Positions 25,535 through 34,649 of a stretch of DNA of 64,000 nucleotides are shown in pieces. Where the stretch lies: positions 744,001 to 808,000 of the forward strand of contig NZ_VLKE01000001.1 of the NCBI RefSeq assembly GCF_007830265.1, in the 5' to 3' direction. A program made the position numbers and the translations under genes. A model generated the notes under the pieces. That model worked only from the letters and a program-made list of their open reading frames with translations. It ran no database searches and was not told the DNA's origin. The DNA is from Micromonospora olivasterospora. Lineage in GTDB: Bacteria > Actinomycetota > Actinomycetes > Mycobacteriales > Micromonosporaceae. The first letter of the stretch is position 1, and each line of letters starts with the position of its first letter.

Positions 25535-26358
25535 CCGGCGTACCCGAGCTGGTCACCCTGCACGCCTGGCGGATCCCCCGGGCCGCCCTGCCCCGGGCGC
25601 TGGCCCGGATGGCGGCGCACCCGGCGCGGCTGCGCCGCACCCCCGGGGTCCGGTTCGGCAAGCTGCTCGGCACCGGGACGGGGACGGGCTTCGGCCCCGG
25701 CGACGCCGACCTGACCCGCTGGGCGGCGCTGGTCGTCTGGGACTCCCCGGCCGCCGCCGCCGGCTTCGCCGCGTCGCCGGTGGGCCGCTCCTGGGCCCGG
25801 ATCGCCCGCGCGTCCGTACGGGTGGACCTGCGGCCGCTGGCCAGCCGGGGCGAGTGGTCCGGGCGGCGCCCGTTCGGCGAGCCGTCCGGCGGCCGGGGCA
25901 CCGGGCCGGTGCTGGCGCTGACCCGGGCCCGGCTGCGGGCCCGCCGGGCGGTGACCTTCTGGCGGGCCGTCCCGCCGGTGGCCGCCGCCCTGGCCGACGC
26001 GCCCGGCCTGCTCGCCCGGTTCGGCGTCGGGGAGGCCCCGCTGGGCTGGCAGGGCACGGTCAGCGTGTGGCGGGACCCCGCGGACCTCGTCGCGTTCGCG
26101 TACCGTCACCCGGAGCACCGGGCCGCGATCGCGCGCACCCCCGTCGAGGGGTGGTACGCGGAGGAACTCTTCGCGCGGTTCGAGGTGCGCGGCGTGACCG
26201 GCGACCGGTCGGTGCTCGGCTGGGTCGCCGACGGCGACGCGGGGCTCGATTCGGTCGCCGACGGCGACGCGGTGCTGGATTGGGTCGCCGACGGCGACGC
26301 GGGACTGGATTGGGTCGCCGACGGCGACGCGGGAACGGCGAAGGGTGGACAGGGATGA
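25531..26358 (+). CDS. Spheroidene monooxygenase (CrtA)-like protein with repeat tail
   Basis: 275 residues. The body matches CrtA-type proteins: VTLHAWRIPRAALPRALARM, GVRFGKLLGTG, RWAALVVWDSPAAAAGFAAS, then FWRAVPPVAAALADAPGLL and VSVWRDPADLVAFAYRHPEH. CrtA adds oxygen to acyclic carotenoids, which fits the cruF/cruC/crtD-like genes downstream. After about residue 231 the chain becomes an acidic 10-residue repeat (VADGDAGLDW). GTG overlaps the ybaK stop and TGA overlaps the GNAT ATG. Confidence 0.75.
   Translation: MTGVPELVTLHAWRIPRAALPRALARMAAHPARLRRTPGVRFGKLLGTGTGTGFGPGDADLTRWAALVVWDSPAAAAGFAASPVGRSWARIARASVRVDLRPLASRGEWSGRRPFGEPSGGRGTGPVLALTRARLRARRAVTFWRAVPPVAAALADAPGLLARFGVGEAPLGWQGTVSVWRDPADLVAFAYRHPEHRAAIARTPVEGWYAEELFARFEVRGVTGDRSVLGWVADGDAGLDSVADGDAVLDWVADGDAGLDWVADGDAGTAKGGQG
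26224..26340 (+). repeat. Four in-frame 30-nt repeats at the end of the CrtA-like gene
   Basis: Units at 26224-26253, 26254-26283, 26284-26313 and 26314-26340 encode VADGDAGLDS, VADGDAVLDW, VADGDAGLDW and VADGDAGTA. They add about 40 acidic residues to the C terminus without shifting frame. Confidence 0.93.
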
Positions 26359-26948
26359 GGTTGGTGCGCTGGACGCCGGACGATCTGGTCCGGCGGCTGG
26401 ACGACGTGGTGGCCGTGTACGGCGAGGCGATGAACTACCGCACGGACCTGCTGGACGCCCGCCGCGGCTACATCGCCACCCACGTCCGCCGCCCCGGCTT
26501 CCGCGCCGTCGCCACCCTCACCACCGAGGGCCACCTGGCCGGCTTCGGGTACGGCTACCTGGGCGCCCCGGGGCAGTGGTGGCACGACCAGGTGCACCGG
26601 GCGCTGGACGGCGAGGCCCGGCGGCGCTGGCTGACCGACTGCTTCGAGGTGGTCGAGCTGCACGTCCGGCCGCCCGCGCAGGGGCACGGCCTGGGCACCC
26701 GGCAGCTCACCGCCCTGCTCACCATGGCGCCGGGCAGCACCACCCTGCTGTCCACGCCCGAGGCCGACGAGCAGCGCTCCCGCGCCTGGCGGCTGTACCG
26801 CCGGTTCGGCTTCGTCGACGTGCTGCGCCACTTCCGCTTCCCCGGCGACGAGCGCCCGTTCGGCATCCTCGGCCGGGACCTGCCGCTCACCCCGGCAGCG
26901 GCGACCGGGTCGGCCCAGGCCGCGGGCCGGCCGCCGGGGGCGCGGTGA
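26355..26948 (+). CDS. GNAT-family N-acetyltransferase
   Basis: 197 residues with the acetyl-CoA loop ELHVRPPAQGHGLGTRQLTALL and the C-terminal RAWRLYRRFGFVDVLRHFRF of the GNAT fold. The acceptor is unknown. The ATG overlaps the CrtA-like stop and the TGA overlaps the cruF start, so it is made with carotenoid enzymes, though it may act on something else. Confidence 0.85.
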   Translation: MRLVRWTPDDLVRRLDDVVAVYGEAMNYRTDLLDARRGYIATHVRRPGFRAVATLTTEGHLAGFGYGYLGAPGQWWHDQVHRALDGEARRRWLTDCFEVVELHVRPPAQGHGLGTRQLTALLTMAPGSTTLLSTPEADEQRSRAWRLYRRFGFVDVLRHFRFPGDERPFGILGRDLPLTPAAATGSAQAAGRPPGAR

Positions 26949-27730
26949 TCCGGCGCCGGCTGCCCTGGGCGCTGCTGGGCGTGCTGGTTCTCGCCCAGGT
27001 CTGCTACCCGCTCACCGCCGGCGCCACCCGGGCCCGGCTGACCGTGGCCACCGTCCTGCTGGGATACCTGCTCGCGGTGGGCCACGCGCTGCTGTCCCGG
27101 GGCGTACGGGCCGCCGGGGCGCTGGTCGCGGTGGCCACCGGCGGCGGCTTCGCGATCGAGGCGCTCGGGGTGACCACCGGCTTCCCGTTCGGCGGCTACG
27201 ACTACTCCGGCGAGCTGGGACCGAGGCTCGCCGGGGTGCCGCTGGTCATCCCCCTGGCCTGGACGTGGATGGCCTGGCCGGCGTGGCTGGTCGCCGCCCG
27301 GCTCGCCCCGCCCGGGCCCCGCCGGGTGGCACTGGCCGCGATCGGGCTGTCCGCCTGGGACCTCTTCCTCGACCCGCAGATGGTCGCCGAGGGCTACTGG
27401 GCGTGGCGGGACCCGACCCCGGCGCTGCCCGGGCTGCCCGGCGTCCCGGTGAGCAACTACCTGGGCTGGCTGCTGTTCGCGGTGCTGCTGGCGGCGACGC
27501 TGCGCCCCCTCGCCGGGCCGGCCGTCGACCGCGCCGACGGGCGGGACGCGCCGATGCTCGCCCTCTACCTGTGGACGTACGCCTCCAGCGTGCTGGCCCA
27601 CGCGGTCTTCCTCGACCTGCCCGCCTCGGCGGCCTGGGGCGGTGCCGGCATGGCCGTGGCCGCCGTACCGCTGGCCCTGTCGCTCGCGCGGGAGCAGCGC
27701 CACCGCCGGCCGGTCGACGTCGCCGCGTGA
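26945..27730 (+). CDS. cruF: Carotenoid hydratase-family membrane protein (CruF type)
   Basis: 261 residues with about seven membrane helices. Motifs of the CruF family are visible: TTGFPFGGYDYSGELGPRL, VPLVIPLAWTWMAWPAW, LSAWDLFLDPQMVAEGYWAW and VSNYLGWLLFA. CruF adds water across the psi end of acyclic carotenoids, giving the C-1 hydroxyl that CruC then glycosylates. GTG start overlaps the GNAT stop and its TGA overlaps the glycosyltransferase GTG. The same trio occurs in Salinispora sioxanthin biosynthesis. Confidence 0.87.
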   Translation: MIRRRLPWALLGVLVLAQVCYPLTAGATRARLTVATVLLGYLLAVGHALLSRGVRAAGALVAVATGGGFAIEALGVTTGFPFGGYDYSGELGPRLAGVPLVIPLAWTWMAWPAWLVAARLAPPGPRRVALAAIGLSAWDLFLDPQMVAEGYWAWRDPTPALPGLPGVPVSNYLGWLLFAVLLAATLRPLAGPAVDRADGRDAPMLALYLWTYASSVLAHAVFLDLPASAAWGGAGMAVAAVPLALSLAREQRHRRPVDVAA

Positions 27731-28854
27731 TCGGGGTCCTGGCCCTGCTGGTGGCCGTCGCCGCGCTCACCGCCCACACCTGGGTCAACGCGACCCGGTG
27801 GCTGCGCCGGCCGGCCGACAGGCCGGTGGAGGTCGCCGAGGCCGTAGCGGTGCTGCTGCCGCTGCGCGACGAGGCCACCCGGGTCGCCCCGTGCCTGCGG
27901 GCGCTGCTCGCCCAGCGGGGCGTGCCCCGGCTGCGGATCGTGGTGCTCGACGACGGCTCGACCGACGGCACCGCCGACGTGGTCCGCGCGGTGGCCGGCG
28001 GCGACCCCCGGTTCACCCTGCTCACCGGGGCCGCCCCGCCGCCGGGCTGGCTGGGCAAGCCGCACGCCTGCCACCAACTCGCCGCCCGGGCCGACCCGGC
28101 CGCCACGGCGCTGGTGTTCGTCGACGCCGACGTGGTGCTCGCCCCGTACGCGGTGGCGGCGGCGGTGGCCGAGCTGCGCGCCGCGCGGGTGACGCTGCTG
28201 TCGCCGTACCCCCGGATCGTGGTGGCGACGGCGGCCGACCGGCTGGTGCAGCCGCTGCTGCAGTGGCTGTGGCTGACCTTCCTGCCGCTGCGGGCGATGG
28301 AGCGCTCGCCGCGGCCGTCGCTGGCGGCGGCCGGCGGGCAGTTCCTGGTGGCGGACCGGGCCGGCTACGCCGCCGCGGGCGGACACGCGGCGGTGCGCGG
28401 GAAGATCCTGGAGGACGTCGAGCTGGCCCGGGCCGTCAAGCGGGCCGGCGGCCGGATCGCCCTGGCCGACGCCTCGCGGCTGGCCGCCTGCAGGATGTAC
28501 GCGGACTGGCCGGCGCTGCGCGACGGCTACTCGAAGTCGCTGTGGGCGACCTTCGGCCACCCGGGCGCGGCGGCGGCCGTGGTGGCGGCGCTGCTCCTGC
28601 TGTACGCCGCTCCCCCGCTGCTGGCCGCGGGCGCCCTGCTGGCCGGCGCGCCTGCGGTGGCCGCGGCGGCGTTCGCCGGCTACCTGCTCGGGGTGGCCGG
28701 GCGGGTCGTCACCGCCCGGGCGACCGGCGGCCGGTGGTGGCCCGACGCGCTCGCCCACCCCGTGTCGGTCGCGTTCCTCGGCTGGCTGACCCTGCGGTCG
28801 TACCATCTGCGGAAGCGACGCCACCTGACCTGGCGGGGTCGCCCGGTCGGCTAG
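27727..28854 (+). CDS. cruC: Family 2 glycosyltransferase, probable carotenoid glycosyltransferase (CruC type)
   Basis: 375 residues. An N-terminal membrane helix precedes a GT-A domain with [49 protein letters not shown] (the metal-binding DxD) and the acceptor region [18 protein letters not shown]. Two or three C-terminal hydrophobic helices follow, ending in basic [14 protein letters not shown]. It would transfer a sugar to the hydroxyl created by CruF, at the membrane. GTG overlaps the cruF stop. Confidence 0.85.
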   Translation: MIGVLALLVAVAALTAHTWVNATRWLRRPADRPVEVAEAVAVLLPLRDEATRVAPCLRALLAQRGVPRLRIVVLDDGSTDGTADVVRAVAGGDPRFTLLTGAAPPPGWLGKPHACHQLAARADPAATALVFVDADVVLAPYAVAAAVAELRAARVTLLSPYPRIVVATAADRLVQPLLQWLWLTFLPLRAMERSPRPSLAAAGGQFLVADRAGYAAAGGHAAVRGKILEDVELARAVKRAGGRIALADASRLAACRMYADWPALRDGYSKSLWATFGHPGAAAAVVAALLLLYAAPPLLAAGALLAGAPAVAAAAFAGYLLGVAGRVVTARATGGRWWPDALAHPVSVAFLGWLTLRSYHLRKRRHLTWRGRPVG

Positions 28855-28865
28855 GAGGGCAGGGA

Positions 28866-30356
28866 ATGGCGCGGATCGTGGTCGTCGGCGCCGGGGTGGG
28901 TGGCCTGGCCACCGCCGCCCGGCTGGCCGCCACCGGGCACGAGGTGACCGTCTTCGAGCGGGCCGACAGCGTCGGCGGCAAGCTCGGCCGGCACACCCGC
29001 GACACCCCCGCCGGGGCGTTCACCTTCGACACCGGGCCGAGCCTGCTCACCCTGCCCGAGGTCTTCCACGAGCTGTTCGAGGCCACCGGGGCGAAGCTCG
29101 ACGAGTACCTCGACCTGGCGCCGCTGGACCCGATCGTCCGGCACGTCTTCCCCGGCGGCGGCCCCACCCTGGACTCCTGCGCCGACCCGGCCGAGTTCGC
29201 CGCCCGGATCGGCGCCGCGTTCGGCGACCGCGCCGCGGCGGACTGGCAGCGGCTGTGGCGCCGCGCCGCCCGGGTGTGGAACGCCTCGCACGCCGACGTC
29301 CTGCGCCGGCCGGTCGGCTCCCCGCTGGATCTGGCCGCGCTGGCCTGGCGGCTCGGCGACCTGGCCGCGATCGCCCCCGGCCGGACGCTGCGCGGGCTGG
29401 GCCGCCGGCACCTGTCCGACCCCCGGCTGCGGATGCTGCTGGACCGGTACGCCACGTACACCGGCGCCGACCCGCGCCGCGCCCCGGCCGCGCTGGTCGC
29501 CGTCCCGTACGCCGAGTTGACCTTCGGCGGCTGGTACCTGCGCGGCGGGCTGGGCACCCTCGCCGACGCGCTGCTGACCCGCTGCCTCGACCTGGGCGTG
29601 GTCGTGCGGACCGGCACCACGGTCACCCGGATCGACGCCGCGGGCGGCCGGGTCCACGGGGTACGCCTCGCCGGCGTCGCCGCCCCCGTCCCGGCCGACG
29701 TGGTGGTGGCCAACGCGGACGCGCTGACCGTCTACCGGGACCTGCTGCCCAGCCCGCGCCGGCTCGCCGCGCTCACCGACCGCAGCCTCGCCGGCTTCGT
29801 GCTGTTGCTCGGCGTGTCCGGGGACTCCGGGCTGGCCCACCACACCGTGTTCTTCCCGCGCGGGACCGACGCCGAGTTCGACGCGGTCTTCGGCCACCCG
29901 GGGCGCGGGGTGCGGGCCCGCCCGGCGGCCGACCCGACGGTGTTCGTCACCGTCGCCGACGACCCGGCGGTCCGCCCGGACGGGCACGAAGCGTGGTTCG
30001 TGCTGGTCAACGCCGCCCGCCACGGCACCGCCGCCGGGGCGGTGGACTGGCGCCGGCCGGGGCTGGCCGAGGCGTACGCCGACCGGATCCTCGACGTGCT
30101 CGCCGAGCGGGGCGTGGACGTACGGGACCGGCTGCTGTTCCGCGAGGTCCGTACGCCGGCCGACCTGCACGCCGACGCGGCCGCGCCGGGCGGGGCGATC
30201 CACGGCACCGCGGGCGGCCTGCTCCGCCCGGCCAACCGGGGGCCGGCGGCCGGGCTGTGGCTGGTCGGCGGGTCCACCCACCCGGGCGGCGGCCTGCCGA
30301 TGGTCGCCCTGTCGGCCCAGATCGTCGCCGACGAGATCGGCCCGGCCTGGGACTGA
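28866..30356 (+). CDS. Phytoene desaturase-family FAD oxidoreductase, likely CrtD
   Basis: 496 residues with the FAD-binding start [39 protein letters not shown] and the C-terminal family signature [20 protein letters not shown]. The family includes CrtI (phytoene desaturase) and CrtD (3,4-desaturase of hydroxylated carotenoids). The cruF and cruC genes 12 nt upstream, without crtB or crtE, favour CrtD; CrtI remains possible. ATG follows AGGAGGGCAGGGA. Confidence 0.85.
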   Translation: MARIVVVGAGVGGLATAARLAATGHEVTVFERADSVGGKLGRHTRDTPAGAFTFDTGPSLLTLPEVFHELFEATGAKLDEYLDLAPLDPIVRHVFPGGGPTLDSCADPAEFAARIGAAFGDRAAADWQRLWRRAARVWNASHADVLRRPVGSPLDLAALAWRLGDLAAIAPGRTLRGLGRRHLSDPRLRMLLDRYATYTGADPRRAPAALVAVPYAELTFGGWYLRGGLGTLADALLTRCLDLGVVVRTGTTVTRIDAAGGRVHGVRLAGVAAPVPADVVVANADALTVYRDLLPSPRRLAALTDRSLAGFVLLLGVSGDSGLAHHTVFFPRGTDAEFDAVFGHPGRGVRARPAADPTVFVTVADDPAVRPDGHEAWFVLVNAARHGTAAGAVDWRRPGLAEAYADRILDVLAERGVDVRDRLLFREVRTPADLHADAAAPGGAIHGTAGGLLRPANRGPAAGLWLVGGSTHPGGGLPMVALSAQIVADEIGPAWD

Positions 30357-30403
30357 GGCGGCGACGTCATCACGGGCGCCGGTTGGGCCGACTCCGACAA
30401 GGG

Positions 30404-31093
30404 TCAGCCGGCGGCGAGCAGGGCGCGGCGGACGGCGGAGAGCAACTGCCCCAGGCCGAAGCCGGCCAGCAGCACCCAGACGGCGGTGGCCATGGTGATG
30501 GTGCCGGCGGCCAGGTCCGGGGCGATCAGCCCGGTCAGCCCGGCCAGCAGCAGCCCGACCAGGGCCACGCAGACCCGCGTCGGGCGCTCCCCCACGGTCA
30601 CCGCCCCGATCTCCCGCATCCCGGCCGCCACCGCCCGGGCCCGGACGTACTCGTGCAGCCAGGACAGCCCACCGGCGGCGGCGACCAGCGCGCCCGGCGC
30701 CCCCACCAGCCAGAACGCGACCAGCCAGGCGGCCTCGCCGAGCCGGTCGGCCAGCGAGTCGTAGACGTAGCCGAGCCGGGTCGTGCGGTTGGTGGCCACG
30801 GCCACCGCGCCGTCGACGCTGTCGGCCACCGCGGCGACCAGCACGAACAGCGCCCCGATCAGCGGCCCGTCGACCGGCCGGACGGCGAACAGGGGCACGC
30901 AGAGGCAGAGCAGCACGCCCGCCACGGTGACCGCCGTGGGGGTGACCCGCAGCCGGCCCAGCACGTACCCGAGGTGGTAGGCGAAGCGCAGCCAGGCGCG
31001 CACCACCGGGGCCGCCGCCCGGGGGTCGAAGCCCCCGTGCAGCCGCGCCCACGCCGCCGCGTACTGGTCCCAGTTCAGCTGAGTGCCCACCAC
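30404..31093 (-). CDS. CDP-alcohol phosphatidyltransferase with an altered signature
   Basis: 229 residues with about six membrane helices. The family signature DxxDGxxAR-x8-GxxxDxxxD is present as DSVDGAVAV, then GYVYDSLAD; all four Asp residues are there but the usual Arg is Val. It would join a CDP-alcohol to a lipid or polyol. The Arg change may alter substrate choice or activity. GTG at 31091-31093. It converges on the carotenoid operon from the minus strand. Confidence 0.83.
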   Translation of the reverse strand: MVGTQLNWDQYAAAWARLHGGFDPRAAAPVVRAWLRFAYHLGYVLGRLRVTPTAVTVAGVLLCLCVPLFAVRPVDGPLIGALFVLVAAVADSVDGAVAVATNRTTRLGYVYDSLADRLGEAAWLVAFWLVGAPGALVAAAGGLSWLHEYVRARAVAAGMREIGAVTVGERPTRVCVALVGLLLAGLTGLIAPDLAAGTITMATAVWVLLAGFGLGQLLSAVRRALLAAG

Positions 31094-31133
31094 GGATCAA
31101 CCGACGCACCGGCGCGCAGGTGTCGCGCCGCGG

Positions 31134-32051
31134 TCACACCCGCGCGCCGACCTGCAACTGCTGCCAGACCTCGCGGGTCGCGGTGGACCGGTTGAGGGTG
31201 ATGAAGTGGATGCCGGCCACGCCCTCGTCCAGCAGCCGCCGGCACATCTGCGCGGCCTGCTCGATGCCGAGCCGGCGGACGGCCTCCGGGTCGTCGGCGA
31301 CCGCCTCGAACCGTGCGGCCAGGGCCGGCGGGAAGGGTGCCCCGGACAGCTGCACCGACCGCTCGATGGTGCCCAGCTGGGTCACCGGCATGACGCCGGC
31401 CAGGATCGGGGTGTCGCAGCCGGCCGCCGCCACCCGGTCCCGCAGGCGCAGGTAGTCGTCGGCGTCGAAGAACATCTGGGTGATCGCGAAGTCGGCGCCG
31501 GCCCGGCACTTGCGGACGAAGTGCGCCGTGTCACTGGCCACGTCGGGCGAGCGCGGGTGCTTGTACGGGAAGGCGGCCACCCCGACGCTGAAGTCACCGG
31601 CGTCGCGGACCAGCCGCACCAGTTCCTCGGCGTAGAGCACGCCCTCGGGGTGGCGGACCCACTCCCCGCCGGGGTTGCCCGGCGGGTCGCCGCGCACCGC
31701 CAGCACGTTGCGCACCCCGACGCCGGCCAGCCGGCCGATGACGTTGCGCAGCTCGGCGACGGAGTGGTTGACCGCGGTCAAGTGCGCCATGGGCAGCAGC
31801 GTCGTCTCGGTGGCGATCCGCTCGGTCACCGCGACCGTGGTGTCCCGGGTCGACCCGCCGGCGCCGTACGTGATCGAGACGAACGACGGGCGCAGCGGCT
31901 CCAGCTCGCGGATCGCCTGCCAGAGCAGCCGCTCGCCCGCGGGCGTCTTGGGCGGAAAGAACTCGAACGAGAAGGTCGGCTGGCGGTCGCGCACCAGCTC
32001 CCCGATCGCTGGCTGCGAGTTCGGGAGGACCGAGGGAAGACCGAGCGCCAC
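31134..32051 (-). CDS. metF: 5,10-methylenetetrahydrofolate reductase
   Basis: 305 residues. The TIM-barrel flavoprotein shows FSFEFFPPKTPAGERLLW at the start, FVSITYGAGGSTRDTT, LTAVNHSVAELRNVI, VRNVLAVRGDPPG (FAD/folate Asp) and DFAITQMFFDADDYLRL. It makes 5-methyl-THF for methionine synthesis. It matches the Rv2172c position in the mycobacterial idsA2-Rv2175c-pknL-aroG neighbourhood. A start at ATG 32049-32051 gives the usual length. Confidence 0.92.
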   Translation of the reverse strand: MALGLPSVLPNSQPAIGELVRDRQPTFSFEFFPPKTPAGERLLWQAIRELEPLRPSFVSITYGAGGSTRDTTVAVTERIATETTLLPMAHLTAVNHSVAELRNVIGRLAGVGVRNVLAVRGDPPGNPGGEWVRHPEGVLYAEELVRLVRDAGDFSVGVAAFPYKHPRSPDVASDTAHFVRKCRAGADFAITQMFFDADDYLRLRDRVAAAGCDTPILAGVMPVTQLGTIERSVQLSGAPFPPALAARFEAVADDPEAVRRLGIEQAAQMCRRLLDEGVAGIHFITLNRSTATREVWQQLQVGARV

Positions 32052-32187
32052 GGGTGAACTCTAGCGGCCGGCGGGCGTCGTACCCAGAGCCTTCCCACCT
32101 GTCGCGACCACCCCTCCACCGCCTTCACGGTGGCCCGTGGGTTCCCACAGGTAGCCCGACAGCCCGGGGCGGAGTGACGTTGAAGGT

Positions 32188-32973
32188 TCAGGTCAGGTCG
32201 ATCATGTAGTCCAGACTCACCCTGTCGGCCGGAATGGTGATCTCGGCTACCTCCACCGCCCGATCCCCTACGAACGTCTGCCGGGTGATGACCACAACGG
32301 GCACGCCACCGGGCACGCGTAGAGTCTCCGCCTCGTCAGGTATCGGCATCTGTGCCCGCACCTGCTCGCGTACGCCGGTGATGGTGTAGCCGAGCGGGTG
32401 CAGCTGCGAGGTGTTACCTCCGGGCCAGGGCTCGTTGGCAGGGTCGGCCACCGGCGTGCCGGCAACCATGTCCAGCAGCAGGTATGAGATGGACATCTGC
32501 TGCGGCACGCCGTGTGTGCGGAAGACGAACCGCCGTTCCAGCAACATCGTGCCCGGCGTTACGCCGAACAACTCGGCCAGGGCGTCCACGGCCGGAGCTT
32601 CCCTGAATTCCTTGTCGAGGCTGTAGGCGCTCCACGGCACCTGCTGATCGGTGGTGAACGACGTACTCAACTCACCGCTGCGGACCTGCTCAGGCTCTGC
32701 CCGGTACCGGTCCGAAGCAAGCCGCCGTACGGGCATCACCGGACGGACGTAGCTGCCCCTTCCCTTCGCGGAGGCGATCAGGCCCTCTGCCCGCAGCAGT
32801 GCCAGGGCTTCACGCACGGTGCCCCTGGCGACGGAGAACTCGGCCATCAGCGCCGATTCGCTGGGCAGCAGGGAACCAGCTGGAATCACGCCGGACATGA
32901 TCCGACGACGTAGCTCTTCTGCAACCTGCCGGTAGCGGGCTGCTCCTGAGTGCGGGGTAGGCACGTCCGACAC
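32188..32973 (-). CDS. GntR-family regulator (HutC/UTRA type)
   Basis: 261 residues. The winged-helix start is ARYRQVAEELRRRIMSG, PAGSLLPSESALMAEFSVAR and GTVREALALLRAEGLI. A UTRA effector domain follows, with LLERRFVFRTHGVPQQMSIS and a TLRVPGGVPVVVITRQTF stretch. GTG at 32971-32973 begins VSDVPTPHSG; AGGAAG lies 12 nt upstream. A GntR-like palindrome (33021-33036) sits about 50 nt upstream, so it probably represses itself. The effector is unknown. Confidence 0.87.
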   Translation of the reverse strand: MSDVPTPHSGAARYRQVAEELRRRIMSGVIPAGSLLPSESALMAEFSVARGTVREALALLRAEGLIASAKGRGSYVRPVMPVRRLASDRYRAEPEQVRSGELSTSFTTDQQVPWSAYSLDKEFREAPAVDALAELFGVTPGTMLLERRFVFRTHGVPQQMSISYLLLDMVAGTPVADPANEPWPGGNTSQLHPLGYTITGVREQVRAQMPIPDEAETLRVPGGVPVVVITRQTFVGDRAVEVAEITIPADRVSLDYMIDLT

Positions 32974-33020
32974 GCTAATCCGATCTTCCTGAGGCTCCTG
33001 ATTCCTGCGCGACCACACGC

Positions 33021-33036
33021 ACCTGTCTGGACAGGT
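33021..33036. promoter_or_regulatory. Candidate GntR/HutC operator
   Basis: ACCTGTC-TG-GACAGGT is a 7+7 inverted repeat resembling HutC-type operators around TGTCTAGACA. It lies between the GntR gene and rightward DNA with a possible short ORF (33044-33271) that I cannot support as a gene. Confidence 0.5.
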
Positions 33037-33267
33037 TGCCTCGATGGAGTGGTTCATGCGCAAGACAAGCTTCTTCATCCTGGCCGGCACGGGCCGGCCC
33101 GGCGCGACCGGAATGTCGTACCCGGGGGGTAGACAGGGGTCAGCGCGGGTGGGGCCGGCCGAGCCGGTCCCCGGGGGCACGCGCGGGGGTCAGCGCCGAC
33201 CGGCGGCGCACCGGTCCGCCCGACGGGCGGGCGGCGCCGCCACCGCCCGATCCCCCTCGGAGGAGCG

Positions 33268-34640
33268 ATGACCCCGTCCCCGCCACCCGGCCCGCAGCCG
33301 CTCGGGCCGTTGCTGGCCCGGCTCCGGCTGGCGCTCGGCTGGAGCCAGCAGCGCCTCGCCGCGCGGCTGTGCGCCGTGTCCGGCGTACCCACCCTCACCC
33401 GGCACGAGGTGTCCCGCTGGGAGCGGCAGCTCCGGGTGCCGGGCGACTTCTGGCTGGGCTGGCTGGCCGTCGTCCTCGACGTACCGGTCGGGCTGCTGTC
33501 CGGGGCCGCCGCGCGCAGCCGCCCGGAGCCCCCGCCGGTCGTCCGTCCCGGCTCGCGGTCCCGCTCGGCGCTGCTCGCCCTGGCCCGGCGCTGGCTGGCC
33601 GACCCGCGCGGATCGCTGCTGATCGTCCCGCCGCGCGTCGGGCCGTCCCCCACCGGCCCGGCCGGCGCCGCCTGGTCGGAGGCGGCGGCCGATGCGACGC
33701 GGACCGGCCCGACCGGGGCGGTACCCACGCTGACGGAGCTGCGCCGGCTCGACGACCTGGCCGGGGGCGCCGACCTGGTCGGGTACGGGGCGTACCGGCT
33801 GGGGCGGGCGGTGCGGGAGCTGTCGGGGCCGGCCCGGCCGCCCGCCGCCGGCTGCTGCCGGTGCTGGCCGAGTCCGCCCAGCTGGCCGGCTGGCTGGCCG
33901 CCGACGCCGGTCACCCGGCGGGCGGCCTCGACGCGTACCGGCTGGGGTTGCGGGCCGCCGCGGCGGCGGGCGACCCGGCGTTCGGCGCGCACGTCCTCGG
34001 CGCGGCGAGCCACCTGCTGGCCGGCGCGGGTGACCCGTACGGCGCCCTGGCGCTGGCCCGGACCGGATACGCCGGCGCCCGCCGGTCCGCCAGCCCCGGG
34101 CTGCGGGCGCTGCTGCTGCACCGGGTGGCGCTGGCCGCGGCGCTCGGCGGCCGCCCGGAGGCGGCCCGGCGGGCGCTGGCCGCGGCCGACCGGGGCGCCG
34201 ACGCCGTCGAGCCGGCCCGGGAGCCGCCCTGGCTGTACTGGCTCGACGGGCCGGAGCTGGCCGCGATGACCGGGCGGACGCTGGTCGCGCTGGGCCGGCC
34301 CCGGGCGGCCGAGCCGCTGCTCGCCGCCGCCCGCCGGCCCGGCCGGCCGCGCGGCGCCGCGCTCTACGGCGCCTGGTTGGCCCGCGCCCACCTCCAGCTC
34401 GGCGACGTGGAGCAGGCCTGCGCGGTGGCCGAGGCCGCGTTGCTGGACGCGGTCCGCGCCGGCTCGCCCCGGGCCGCCGGCCAGCTCGCCGAGGTGCGCC
34501 GCCGGCTGGCCCGGCACGCCGGCGAGCCCGCGGTACGACGGCACACCGCCGTCGCCGCCGCGGCGGCCCGGTACCTGCCCAGCAACGGGCCGGCGGCGCA
34601 CCAGGGACCGCTAGTGCCGCTTTCCCGGGGGATTCGCTAG
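33268..34640 (+). pseudogene. XRE-type HTH regulator with TPR-like C-terminal region, one frame break
   Basis: The N terminus from ATG 33268 (LLARLRLALGWSQQRLAARL, then TLTRHEVSRWERQLRVPGDF) is an XRE helix-turn-helix. At about 33835 the natural continuation (RRRLLPVLAESAQLAGWLAA, then GAHVLGAASHLLAGAGDPYG) switches frame and runs to 34640 as Ala-rich helical repeats like a TPR array. Adding one G to the GG at about 33829-33830 restores a single product of about 457 residues. This type is common in Streptomyces and Micromonospora. Function unknown. Confidence 0.7.
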
Positions 34641-34649
34641 CGTCGTGGC

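Noticed and set aside
30404..31093. Membership of the carotenoid operon
   Set aside because: It is on the opposite strand and its family acts on CDP-alcohols; no link to carotenoids is visible.
33044..33271. Possible 75-codon plus-strand gene divergent from gntR
   Set aside because: No ribosome site, low-complexity end, and it runs into the next gene's start. Could still be a decayed target gene of the GntR protein.
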